NCBI GenBank assembly: GCA_017461565.1
Contig: JAFTXQ010000015.1
Span: 1 to 64,000, forward strand
Origin: Oscillospiraceae bacterium
GTDB taxonomy: Bacteria; Bacillota; Clostridia; Oscillospirales; Ruminococcaceae
Reading direction: 5' to 3'
Length of the DNA: 64,000 nucleotides
Positions 1 to 9,037 of the stretch are shown here, one piece after another. Position 1 is the stretch's first letter. The number at the start of each line of letters is the position of its first letter. A program made the translations under genes and the position numbers. The notes under the pieces are model-generated. The model had not been told where the DNA came from and made no database searches. It saw nothing but the letters and a program-made list of their open reading frames with translations.

Positions 1-504
1 GATGTATTTGCGCGTGCAGATGAAGAAATGTATGCTGATAAGAATAACTTGAAAGAAAATGTAACAAGACTGAATACTGATAAAACGGAACACGCAAAGA
101 TACAAAAAATCCCGGCAATCAGAAAAGCTCGTCTGGATTCATTTTTCAAAGTATTCCATATAGCTTCAGAAGAGGGGTATTTTTTCCTCAGTGATATAAG
201 ATATGATTTTTCACGCTGGGATAAGCAAATAGTAGATAATTACGAACTTCCGTCAGAATATATGTATAATGCAGGCGGAATCTGGGAGCAAAGAATACAT
301 CCGAGTGACAGAGAAATTTACAGAGAGCGTGTTGAAGAGATTTTTAATGGCGATAAAGATGAATTTGAACTGAGTTACAGAGTAAAAGGAATCAACGGTA
401 ACTATGTACCTTGCATATGTAAAGGACTTATGATAAGAAATCAGCATGGAGAACCCGAATATTTCGGAGGAGTACTATTAATCCGTGAAGAAGAAACAAA
501 TTAA
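1..504 (+). CDS. GGDEF-PAS signalling protein, C-terminal part (5' end outside window)
   Basis: The reading frame is open from base 1 to the TAA at 502-504, so this is the 3' end of a longer gene. An internal ATG at 28 is not the true start. The first residues, DVFARADEEMYADKN, match the final helix of GGDEF (diguanylate cyclase) domains, which usually read ADEAMYxAK. After a basic linker comes a PAS_3-like domain (roughly residues 55-165) with IHPSDR and a closing GGVLLIREE strand. A PAS domain placed after GGDEF is unusual, because PAS normally lies in front of the output domain. The GGDEF active site is outside the window, so catalytic competence cannot be judged. The gene ends 26 bases before the inverted repeat that marks the left end of the mobile element. 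Confidence 0.7.
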   Translation, partial: DVFARADEEMYADKNNLKENVTRLNTDKTEHAKIQKIPAIRKARLDSFFKVFHIASEEGYFFLSDIRYDFSRWDKQIVDNYELPSEYMYNAGGIWEQRIHPSDREIYRERVEEIFNGDKDEFELSYRVKGINGNYVPCICKGLMIRNQHGEPEYFGGVLLIREEETN

Positions 505-530
505 AAATCTATTCCGACCACCACTTACAG

Positions 531-548
531 ATTTAAAAATCCCACTCT
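531..548. repeat. Left 18-bp terminal inverted repeat
   Basis: ATTTAAAAATCCCACTCT, the exact reverse complement of 6142-6159. It lies 26 bases after the stop of the GGDEF-PAS gene. The match does not extend in either direction beyond 18 bases. Confidence 0.75.
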
Positions 549-586
549 TATGGGAACTGTCCAACAGAAAAAACAACCTATTCCGA

Positions 587-2294
<1,708 letters not shown>

Positions 2295-2317
2295 ACGTCT
2301 AGCCCTATTTGATACAT

Positions 2318-2434
2318 TTATACTTCTTTTTTTAATAGTCTTGCGATAAGTTCTGACAGGCTCTCGCCGCCGTTGAATGTAGTAACCACTATGTAAGTAG
2401 TTGAGCCGATTTTGTACTCTGTTACATTGTTCAT
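2318..2434 (-). CDS. TnpW-like small transposon protein
   Basis: A 38-aa protein starting MNNVTEYKIGSTTYIVV and ending in SLSELIARLLKKEV. It resembles the small TnpW-type proteins found beside serine recombinases in clostridial transposons; the molecular role of that family is unknown to me. The start at 2434 is preceded by GGGGGAG at good spacing. A longer in-frame reading to 2518 has a hydrophobic, AT-encoded extension and no ribosome site, so the short form is preferred. It lies just upstream of the recombinase on the same strand and probably shares its transcript. Confidence 0.75.
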   Translation of the reverse strand: MNNVTEYKIGSTTYIVVTTFNGGESLSELIARLLKKEV

Positions 2435-2583
2435 AATATCTCCCCCTTCTTCCGTTTGAAGAGATATAATTTGAAATCCTAGTAAAAAAATCGAAATCCT
2501 CTGAAATTTTAAAAACACTTAAAATTTTTATGAAGATCTGAAATAATTAAAATTTTTTCTGTAATAAAGTTGTGAAAATCAAA

Positions 2584-2717
2584 ATGTCCATATTTGATCG
2601 TTTTTAAAGATTTTTTTGCTTTTTTCTTCTGAAAAAAGCACTTTTTTGGCTTAAAACGGTCAAAAAAATACTATGGACATAATTTCGAGGTGAAATTTTG
2701 TCCATATTTTATGTCCA
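2584..2717. repeat. TGTCCAT boxes and hairpin cluster
   Basis: TGTCCAT occurs near 2585, as its reverse complement ATGGACA near 2673, and again near 2699 and 2711. The first two sit in a larger imperfect palindrome with GATCGTTTT and AAAACGGTC arms. Inside it GCTTTTTTC and GAAAAAAGC form a perfect 9-bp hairpin around 2618-2639. Confidence 0.6.
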
Positions 2718-2744
2718 TTCTGTTTAAAAAATCTTTTTATAAAA

Positions 2745-3090
2745 GTTGATTTTCTTTTATAAAACATTTCCGTTGTTTTATAAAAAATATGCGTTATTTT
2801 GATCAAATTGTTTTCAAAAATATTTAGGTTGATTTATAAAATTTTCTTGTTGTTTTATAAAATTATTTCGTTGTTTTTGAAAACGCTTCAGTTATTTTAT
2901 AAATTGCTTTCGTTGATTTATAGAAAATTTCCGTTATTTATAAAAGCCTTTTAATAGTTCGAAAAAATAGCCGTTATTTTATAAAACTTTTTCGTTATTT
3001 TATAAAAACATTCGGCTATTTTATAATTTCTTTATGTTGTTTTATAAAATATTACTGTTATTTTTGAAAAACAAATCGTTGTTTTTCGGC
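2745..3090. repeat. 21-bp-period AT-rich direct-repeat array (iteron-like)
   Basis: A degenerate motif, GTTRTTTTATAAAA followed by about 7 less conserved bases, starts at 2772, 2793, 2828, 2849, 2870, 2891, 2912, 2933, 2973, 2994, 3015, 3036, 3057 and 3078, with weaker units at 2745, 2807 and about 2952. The step is exactly 21 bases through two long runs (2828-2933 and 2973-3078), with small slips near 2807 and 2952. All reading frames contain stops, so it is not coding as it stands. Two helical turns per unit would place every copy on the same face of the DNA, as in iteron arrays. Confidence 0.8.
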
Positions 3091-3151
3091 TGCCTGAGCC
3101 GAATATGAGACATTAATTTTTCAAGAATGTAACCTTTTTGTGAAAATGAAG

Positions 3152-3179
3152 AATGCCCGTAGCAAAAAACGGGCATTTT
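3152..3179 (+). terminator. Hairpin with short T-run in the AT-rich block
   Basis: AATGCCCGT (3152-3160) pairs with ACGGGCATT (3169-3177), followed by TTTA. No gene obviously ends here. Confidence 0.35.
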
Positions 3180-3425
3180 ATGGCTTAAATTCGTCGGAGG
3201 AGGTATGGTTACATCTTTTTGAGGTGGAAAATGTAACCTGAAATGTAACTTTTGAAAGATAAAACTATATAATTGTGTAAAATACCTATTTAAGATGGTA
3301 CTCACAATAATATAAATCCCGTCTCGTAGAAAATGCTTTTGTAAATAGTTCAGTAAATTTATTGAAATTACTCTGAAAATGTGTTATGATTTAGTTAATA
3401 CAATTTATCTTCAGGAGGCATAAAT

Positions 3426-5966
3426 ATGACAGGTTCTGAAATGAAACTAGTAGCATATATGCAAGGTGCAAACAAACGTTTTGTTATTCCCGTGTATCAG
3501 AGAAACTACGACTGGAAAACCGAGAATTGCAAACAGCTTTATGATGACCTTATAAAAGTTGTTCGTAATGAACGAAAAAGTCACTTTTTTGGAAGTATCG
3601 TTTCTGTATATAATCCTATCGGTACAAACGATGAGTTTCTTGTAATTGACGGACAGCAGAGATTAACTACTGTTTCATTACTTATGCTTGCAATGTATAA
3701 GACAATGGAACAAAAACTTGTGGAACCCAAAAGAGCCTCTTTAAGTGAGCAAATCTTGGCAGAGTATCTTGTAGACAAATATCAGGACGAAGATACGAGA
3801 ATAAAACTCAAACCTGTAAAGAATGATCGTGAAGCGTTTGGAAAGCTGTTTAATGATTCTAGCGAATACATTAAAGATTCTAACCTCACTGTTAATTATT
3901 ACTATTTTTATGAGCGTATACAAAAGCAGGAAATAACCATTGATGAGCTGTTTGAAGCACTATGCAGATTGGAAATAATCAATATAAAGCTTAATCAGGA
4001 TGATAACCCTCAACTTATTTTTGAAAGTCTAAACTCTACTGGTGTCGCATTAAACGAAGGAGATAAAATCCGTAATTTTATTTTAATGGGACTTCCATCT
4101 AACTTACAAAATAAATATTACGAGGAGTACTGGAATAAAATTGAGGTCTGCACAAATTATGAGGTAAGTTCATTTGTTCGTGATTACCTTAGTGTTAAGC
4201 AACAAGTTACCCCAAGTATGAGTAAGGTGTATTTTACATTTAAGGCTTATGTTGAAGATAAAAAGTTTGATACAGAACTTCTGCTGAAAGAATTGTACGA
4301 TTATGCTAAATGGTATCAGGTGCTTTTGAAGGGCGGAACGGTTAACACATCTTTGAACGCCTGTATTTACCGACTTAACCGTTTGGAAACTACTGTTACT
4401 CGTCCGTTTTTCCTTGAAGTACTCCGACTTCATTATGAAAATAAACTGACCATATTTGATGTTGCTGAAATATTCAGTATAACAGAAAACTATGTATTTC
4501 GTAGAATGATTTGCGATGTTCCAAGCAATGCTCTAAATAAGATCTTTTTGCTTCTTCATAGGGAAATTATCCGTTATGATGGAACAGATGAAGATTATAT
4601 TGCAAAATTCAAATATGCACTACTCTCTAAAAAAGAACGAGGCAGATTTCCCGATGACAATGAATTTATCCAATGCTTTACTGAGCGACAGGTTTATACA
4701 ATGAACCGCTATCGTGTTTATATACTTGAACGCTTTGAGAATTACGGTACTTTAGAAGATAAGGATATTTATCGTCATGTTGATTTAGGTGCAGAAGAAG
4801 GCGGATATTCTATTGAGCATATTATGCCTCAGCATTTAACACCTGTATGGCGTACTGCACTCGGCGATGATTATGAGCAAATTCATGAGATATGGCTACA
4901 CAGAATTGCAAACCTAACGCTGACAGCTTATAACTCCAAATACAGCAACAACCCATTTGATGATAAGAAGAATATGAAGAATGGTTTTGCTGAAAGCGGG
5001 TTGCGTATGAATCAATGGATTGCTAAAAAAGAAAAATGGAGTCTTGCTGAACTTGAAGATAGAAATCAATATCTGATGAATAAGGCTCTTGAAATATGGC
5101 AATCACCTATAACAGATTTCAAACCAGCTGAAAAACAAATGGACACTTTTACTCTTGAAGATGACATCAATCTTACAGGACGAAATATTGCTAAGTTCAG
5201 TTACAAGAATATGGAGCAACCTGTTACAAGCTGGGTAGAGATGTATGAGGCGATGATGAAAATACTTCATTCCGAGGATAAGTCAATTCTCTTGAAGCTT
5301 GCCCATATAAAGGGAGACAATGATATATCTGTTCATGTTAGTTCTGACAAATCTGAATTGAGAGGGTATATTGAAATTGAAAACGGTCTTTACATTGAAC
5401 GTAACACAAGTACCTGGCTGAAAATCTCTCTTTTAAAACGATTTTTCAAACTTTATAACGCTGATCCATCTGATCTGGTATTATATCTAAAAGATGAAAA
5501 TGATGACGATGAAGAAAATTTAGAAGGTCGTTATGAATTAAGAATGCGTTATTGGGAATTTGCATTACCTATAATTAAACAAGCTCATGGTGAAAAAGGT
5601 GCTTTTTCAAATGTAAGCCCGACCAAAGACAATTGGCTAAATGGTTCTTTTGGTATAAGCGGTTTTAGAATTTGCTGCGTTGCCAATTATGATTCGGCTC
5701 GTGTTGAAATGTATTTAGGCAAATCTGATAAAGAAACGAACAAAAAAACCTTTGATGATCTGCTGAAACATAAAAACATAATTGAAACAACATTAGGAAT
5801 GGCACTTGTTTGGGATAGAAACGATGATGTTAAGTCGTCAAAAATCTATTGTCAGCTTGATAATGTGAGTATTGAAAACGAAAACGATTGGTTACAAATG
5901 TCAAATTTCCAAGCAAAGTGGAGCAAAGCATTTTATGATACAATAGTACCATATATTATTTCTTAA
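3426..5966 (+). CDS. GmrSD-like DUF262/DUF1524 protein with C-terminal DUF4268 domain
   Basis: An 846-aa protein. DUF262 at the N-terminus shows IPVYQRNYDW (about 21-30), FFGSIV and IDGQQRLTT (about 74-82). A DUF1524 HNH-type nuclease core shows IEHIMPQ (463-469) with the downstream N-LTL-YNSKYSN pattern. A DUF4268-like tail spans about 700-846 (WEFALPII ... AKWSKAFYDTI). In GmrSD-type IV restriction systems DUF262 is the NTP-using sensor half and DUF1524 cuts modified phage DNA; here both are in one chain. AGGAGG precedes the start. It is cargo of the element, which supports a defence role. Codon use is AT-rich, unlike the chromosomal genes to the right, consistent with transfer. Confidence 0.85.
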   Translation: MTGSEMKLVAYMQGANKRFVIPVYQRNYDWKTENCKQLYDDLIKVVRNERKSHFFGSIVSVYNPIGTNDEFLVIDGQQRLTTVSLLMLAMYKTMEQKLVEPKRASLSEQILAEYLVDKYQDEDTRIKLKPVKNDREAFGKLFNDSSEYIKDSNLTVNYYYFYERIQKQEITIDELFEALCRLEIINIKLNQDDNPQLIFESLNSTGVALNEGDKIRNFILMGLPSNLQNKYYEEYWNKIEVCTNYEVSSFVRDYLSVKQQVTPSMSKVYFTFKAYVEDKKFDTELLLKELYDYAKWYQVLLKGGTVNTSLNACIYRLNRLETTVTRPFFLEVLRLHYENKLTIFDVAEIFSITENYVFRRMICDVPSNALNKIFLLLHREIIRYDGTDEDYIAKFKYALLSKKERGRFPDDNEFIQCFTERQVYTMNRYRVYILERFENYGTLEDKDIYRHVDLGAEEGGYSIEHIMPQHLTPVWRTALGDDYEQIHEIWLHRIANLTLTAYNSKYSNNPFDDKKNMKNGFAESGLRMNQWIAKKEKWSLAELEDRNQYLMNKALEIWQSPITDFKPAEKQMDTFTLEDDINLTGRNIAKFSYKNMEQPVTSWVEMYEAMMKILHSEDKSILLKLAHIKGDNDISVHVSSDKSELRGYIEIENGLYIERNTSTWLKISLLKRFFKLYNADPSDLVLYLKDENDDDEENLEGRYELRMRYWEFALPIIKQAHGEKGAFSNVSPTKDNWLNGSFGISGFRICCVANYDSARVEMYLGKSDKETNKKTFDDLLKHKNIIETTLGMALVWDRNDDVKSSKIYCQLDNVSIENENDWLQMSNFQAKWSKAFYDTIVPYIIS

Positions 5967-6048
5967 TCTGATTACAGTGTAATATATTATATTGCAAATT
6001 ATTGTTTTGAATTGGTAAAGACTTGCTGTCATTGGTTATTAGCAAACA

Positions 6049-6084
6049 AAATAGCGGTATCGTCTAATAGGAGATACCGCTATT
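6049..6084 (+). terminator. Terminator after the GmrSD-like gene
   Basis: AATAGCGGTATC pairs with GATACCGCTATT (stem of about 12 bp, 11-base loop), followed by a short T-rich stretch, about 85 bases after the stop codon. Confidence 0.6.
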
Positions 6085-6141
6085 TGTCATATTCCGCTGT
6101 TTTGTCTTAACTACTTTTTCTGTAGTGAATGCCGCCTTTTC

Positions 6142-6159
6142 AGAGTGGGATTTTTAAAT
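6142..6159. repeat. Right 18-bp terminal inverted repeat
   Basis: AGAGTGGGATTTTTAAAT, the exact reverse complement of 531-548. A second exact inverted copy of an internal site (6086-6100 versus 2252-2266) lies 42 bases inside it. Confidence 0.75.
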
Positions 6160-6269
6160 AGCAAACGCTCGGCTCGCAGGATGGCTCTCCATTTATAGCG
6201 TGAAATCTTTTTCACTCAGCATAGACATAATAAAGGACCGTCCATGGTGCGTTGCCTATACAGAAGCTT

Positions 6270-6302
6270 TTAATCCCGCCGTTAAAACAACAGCGGGATT
6301 AA
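6270..6302. terminator. Hairpin in the gap right of the element
   Basis: TTAATCCCGC (6270-6279) and GCGGGATTAA (6293-6302) form a perfect 10-bp stem. It lies between the element and the EamA gene and may act as a terminator on either strand. Confidence 0.4.
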
Positions 6303-6314
6303 TTATTTCTTATA

Positions 6315-6360
6315 AAAGGCGGGAATTGTCCATAGGGGCTCCCTATCGGACGGCCTTTTT
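6315..6360 (-). terminator. Terminator of the kinase-cysK-pdx-EamA unit
   Basis: On the minus strand a nested hairpin (AAAGGC/GCCTTT outside, ATAGGG/CCCTAT inside) follows the EamA stop codon directly and ends in a T-run. Confidence 0.6.
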
Positions 6361-6361
6361 A

Positions 6362-7252
6362 TTATGCTTTATCACTGCCTGCGTTTTTTCTGTTGTTATA
6401 CCTGAACATAGCATAAGCGGCTGCGATGATCACGATATATCCGATGACGCTCAGACCGTCGGGTATCTGTCCCATGACCAGAAATCCCAGCAGGGCGGAG
6501 AAGATGATCTGCGAGTAGTCGTAGATGGAGACCTCTTTTGCAGGGGCGTAGGAGTAGGCCGCTGTTATGCAGAACTGCGCCACTGCCGCACTCAGACCCG
6601 CTCCAAGCAGCATAAGGAACTGGAACCACGTCATCGGGTGGAAGTCGAACACCACGAACGGAAGCGAGGCAAGGGAAGAGAACGCCGAAAAGAAGAACAC
6701 AACATAATAACTCTTTACGCCCTTTTGGGTCGCTCTTCGCACGAAGGTGTATGCCGCACCTGCGCACATTCCGCCTATAAAGCCTGCAACGGATGGAACA
6801 AGCTCTGCGTTCTGAAAGCTAGGCTTTATCACGAACATAGCGCCTGCAAAGGCGGCGAGTATTATCAGCCACTGCGTCCTGTTGGCTTTTTCTTTAAGCA
6901 GCGGCACGGAAAAGATGATCGCAAAGAACGGGGACATCTTGTTGAGCAGCGAGGCGTCTGAAAGGGCGAGATGCCCCAGCGCATAGAAGTTGCAGAGGAC
7001 ACCCGCATATCCTATCACAGAGCGCAGCAGAAGATCGGCTCTTGCGCCTTTTTTCGGTATGACGCTCTCCCTGTTCTTTATCATAACTCCGCTTGCCACG
7101 ATAAGCGCAAAGAAGTTACGGAAAAACGTTTTTTGCACCGTCGGGACGTCGCCCGAAAGGTTTACGAACATATTCATGAATGCAAAGAACAGCGCCGAGG
7201 TGATAAGCAGTAATATTGCCTTATGAAGCCTTTTAATTTTAAACCCTGCCAT
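6362..7252 (-). CDS. EamA-family (DMT superfamily) membrane transporter
   Basis: A predicted inner-membrane carrier of about 296 aa with about ten hydrophobic segments arranged as two EamA repeats. The first covers about residues 10-140 and the second about 150-285, with a conserved end-of-repeat pattern in each half (LLKEKANRTQWLIILAAFAGA and MGQIPDGLSVIGYIVIIAAA). Members export metabolites such as amino acids, but the substrate is unknown here. The ATG at 7252 is preferred; a TTG two codons earlier is possible. The start overlaps the end of the pyridoxal kinase gene by 14 bases, so the two are probably translationally coupled. With cysK and the kinase upstream, cysteine or a related compound is a plausible but unproven substrate. 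Confidence 0.85.
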   Translation of the reverse strand: MAGFKIKRLHKAILLLITSALFFAFMNMFVNLSGDVPTVQKTFFRNFFALIVASGVMIKNRESVIPKKGARADLLLRSVIGYAGVLCNFYALGHLALSDASLLNKMSPFFAIIFSVPLLKEKANRTQWLIILAAFAGAMFVIKPSFQNAELVPSVAGFIGGMCAGAAYTFVRRATQKGVKSYYVVFFFSAFSSLASLPFVVFDFHPMTWFQFLMLLGAGLSAAVAQFCITAAYSYAPAKEVSIYDYSQIIFSALLGFLVMGQIPDGLSVIGYIVIIAAAYAMFRYNNRKNAGSDKA

Positions 7253-8084
7253 TTTCAACTATCTTTCCTATCTGCTCTATGTAATAGGGCAGTGCAAGTT
7301 CGAATTGCACGCCGTAGAATCGCCTGTCGGGGTCTGCGGCAGTAAGCCGCACAGCCTCATAGGTGAATTTTACCGCAGTGTCAAGCGCCTCGCTGAACTG
7401 CGCTCCACGCATCACCGCACCTATAAACGCCGCAGAAAGTATATCGCCCGTGCCTGCGCAGACTATATCCTCGTGGATCATGAAGCAGTCGTTGAAGCTT
7501 ACGCCGTCAAAGCCCACCGCACCTATCATATCATCACGCTTGACGCCCGTGATAAATGCATATTTTCCGCAGAGTTCATACAGCTCCCTTAGCATCCTGC
7601 ATATCTCCTCATAGGGAATGTCCGCATTGTATTCTTTTCCTAGCAGCAGACACGCTTCGGTGAGATTTGGCGCTAATATATCGGCTTTTTGGCACAGCTT
7701 TTTCATGTGCTGCGGATAGTCCCCGGAAAGTCCCGAGTATATCCTGCCGTTGTCGCCCATCACGGGGTCAACGAATATAAGCGTATTTGCGCCCCTGAAT
7801 TCGTCTATAAAATCCGAGATAAGCTCCATCTGCCGCACTGAGGCTATATATCCTGTGTAAACTGCATCGAACCCTATGCTTTCACGCCTTAGCTGCGCAC
7901 CTATCGGCGTAAGCTCCTCGGTGAGGTCACGGGAGTAGAAGGTAGGGAAGCCTGTGTGGTTTGAAAGCAGCGCAGTCGGGATACCGCAGGCCTCAACGCC
8001 TGCCGCTGAGATAACGGGCAGCGCCGAGGTGAGCGAGCATTTTCCCACGCAGGAAAAATCCTGTATCGTTACTATTCTTTTCAT
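7239..8084 (-). CDS. Pyridoxal/pyridoxamine kinase
   Basis: A ribokinase-fold enzyme that phosphorylates B6 vitamers to make PLP. The start MKRIVTIQDFSCVGKCSL shows the family's N-terminal substrate loop. DPVMGDNG (about 117-124) and the anion hole CAGTGDILSAAF (about 215-226, with the catalytic Asp) are intact. Length 281 aa is normal. The ATG at 8084 has GAGGG upstream and lies 4 bases after the cysK stop; an in-frame codon at 8102 would overlap cysK. Placement directly behind cysK, a PLP enzyme, makes metabolic sense. It could be named pdxY or pdxK; the family does not let me choose. Confidence 0.9.
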   Translation of the reverse strand: MKRIVTIQDFSCVGKCSLTSALPVISAAGVEACGIPTALLSNHTGFPTFYSRDLTEELTPIGAQLRRESIGFDAVYTGYIASVRQMELISDFIDEFRGANTLIFVDPVMGDNGRIYSGLSGDYPQHMKKLCQKADILAPNLTEACLLLGKEYNADIPYEEICRMLRELYELCGKYAFITGVKRDDMIGAVGFDGVSFNDCFMIHEDIVCAGTGDILSAAFIGAVMRGAQFSEALDTAVKFTYEAVRLTAADPDRRFYGVQFELALPYYIEQIGKIVENGRV

Positions 8085-8088
8085 GTTC

Positions 8089-9009
8089 TTATCCCTCAGC
8101 AAACATTTCCGAGGAAAGGTATCTCTCTCCTGTGTCGGTAAGCACCATAACGGTTTTTCTGCCCTTCAGCTCTTCGCCGAGGCTCAGCGCCGCCGCAAGC
8201 ACCGCACCGCTGGATATTCCGACAAGTATTCCCTCTGTTTTCGCAAGCTCTCTGCCGCACCTGAATGCGTCCTCTGCGCTGACGGTGATTATCTCGTCTA
8301 TCAGGGACTTGTCGAGTATATCGGGAACGAAATTTGCACCGATGCCCTGTATTTTATGCGGACCTGCCTTGCCCTCGGAGAGCAGGGGAGAGTCTTTTGG
8401 TTCAACTGCGACGATACGGATATCGGGCTTCTTTTCCTTGAGGCAGCGTGCCACGCCTGTGAGGGTGCCGCCTGTGCCGACGCTTGCGATGAACACATCT
8501 ATATCGCCTGCCATATCGTTCCATATTTCGGGGCCTGTGGTCTCGTAATGGGCGAGGACATTAGCATTGTTTTCGAACTGACCTGGGATGAAGCCCGAAA
8601 GCTCCTCTGCTATCTGCTGTGCCTTTGCGATAGCGCCCTTCATACCCTCGGCTCCCGGGGTGAGTACCACCTCGGCGCCGTAGGCGGCTATCAGCTTCCT
8701 GCGCTCCACCGACATAGTGTCGGGCATAGTGAGGATGACACGGTAGCCGAGTCTTGCGCCGACAGCGGCAAGACCTATTCCTGTATTTCCGCTGGTAGGC
8801 TCTACGATGACTCCGCCTTTTTTCAGCGCACCACGCTTTTCGGCGTCTCTTATCATATACAGTGCCACTCTGTCCTTGGCGCTGCCTGCGGGATTTGTGC
8901 GCTCGAGCTTTGCGAAAAGCTTACCGTTGGCGCCGTTGCTTTCGGCAAATCGTGATATTTCAAGAAGCGGCGTGCTTCCGATAAGCTCTGTTATATCTTT
9001 ATAAAGCAT
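8089..9009 (-). CDS. cysK: Cysteine synthase (O-acetylserine sulfhydrylase)
   Basis: A PLP enzyme that makes L-cysteine from O-acetylserine and sulfide. Motifs: the PLP lysine in ERTNPAGSAKDRVAL (about 39-53), the substrate loop EPTSGNTGIGLA (about 70-81), the phosphate loop SVGTGGTLTG (about 176-185), and a late GISSGAVLAA. Length 306 aa is typical. The start MLYKDITELIGSTPLLE at 9009 has GAGGG upstream; a start at 9045 would run into the preceding kinase gene. It is the second gene of a minus-strand run, with pyridoxal kinase next. No SAM or T-box type leader was recognised. Confidence 0.95.
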   Translation of the reverse strand: MLYKDITELIGSTPLLEISRFAESNGANGKLFAKLERTNPAGSAKDRVALYMIRDAEKRGALKKGGVIVEPTSGNTGIGLAAVGARLGYRVILTMPDTMSVERRKLIAAYGAEVVLTPGAEGMKGAIAKAQQIAEELSGFIPGQFENNANVLAHYETTGPEIWNDMAGDIDVFIASVGTGGTLTGVARCLKEKKPDIRIVAVEPKDSPLLSEGKAGPHKIQGIGANFVPDILDKSLIDEIITVSAEDAFRCGRELAKTEGILVGISSGAVLAAALSLGEELKGRKTVMVLTDTGERYLSSEMFAEG

Positions 9010-9037
9010 AATAAATTCCCTCTTTTGTTCTGTTTTA

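Larger units (their letters stand above)
2435..3425. other. Very AT-rich gene-poor block with repeat boxes, hairpins and a 21-bp array
   Basis: No convincing gene is seen here. The block has three parts: TGTCCAT boxes with hairpins (2584-2717), a 21-bp-period array (2745-3090), and a stretch with four TGTAAC/GTTACA boxes (about 3128-3250). A GTG-start frame at 3042-3305 on the minus strand runs into the array and is not supported as a gene. The combination of iterated boxes, AT-richness and inverted repeats resembles a replication or partition site, but no replication protein gene is present in the element. Confidence 0.6.

Noticed and set aside
2745..3090. CRISPR array
   Set aside because: Units are 21 bp in total with degenerate repeats and no unique spacers of 30 bp or more; no cas genes.
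3042..3305. 87-aa minus-strand frame before the 21-bp array
   Set aside because: GTG start, no ribosome site, and the 3' part runs into the repeat array; composition looks like translated AT-rich DNA.
6200..6961. 253-aa plus-strand frame opposite the EamA gene
   Set aside because: Shadow of the EamA gene that extends into the gap; the DMT reading on the other strand has a clear membrane pattern.
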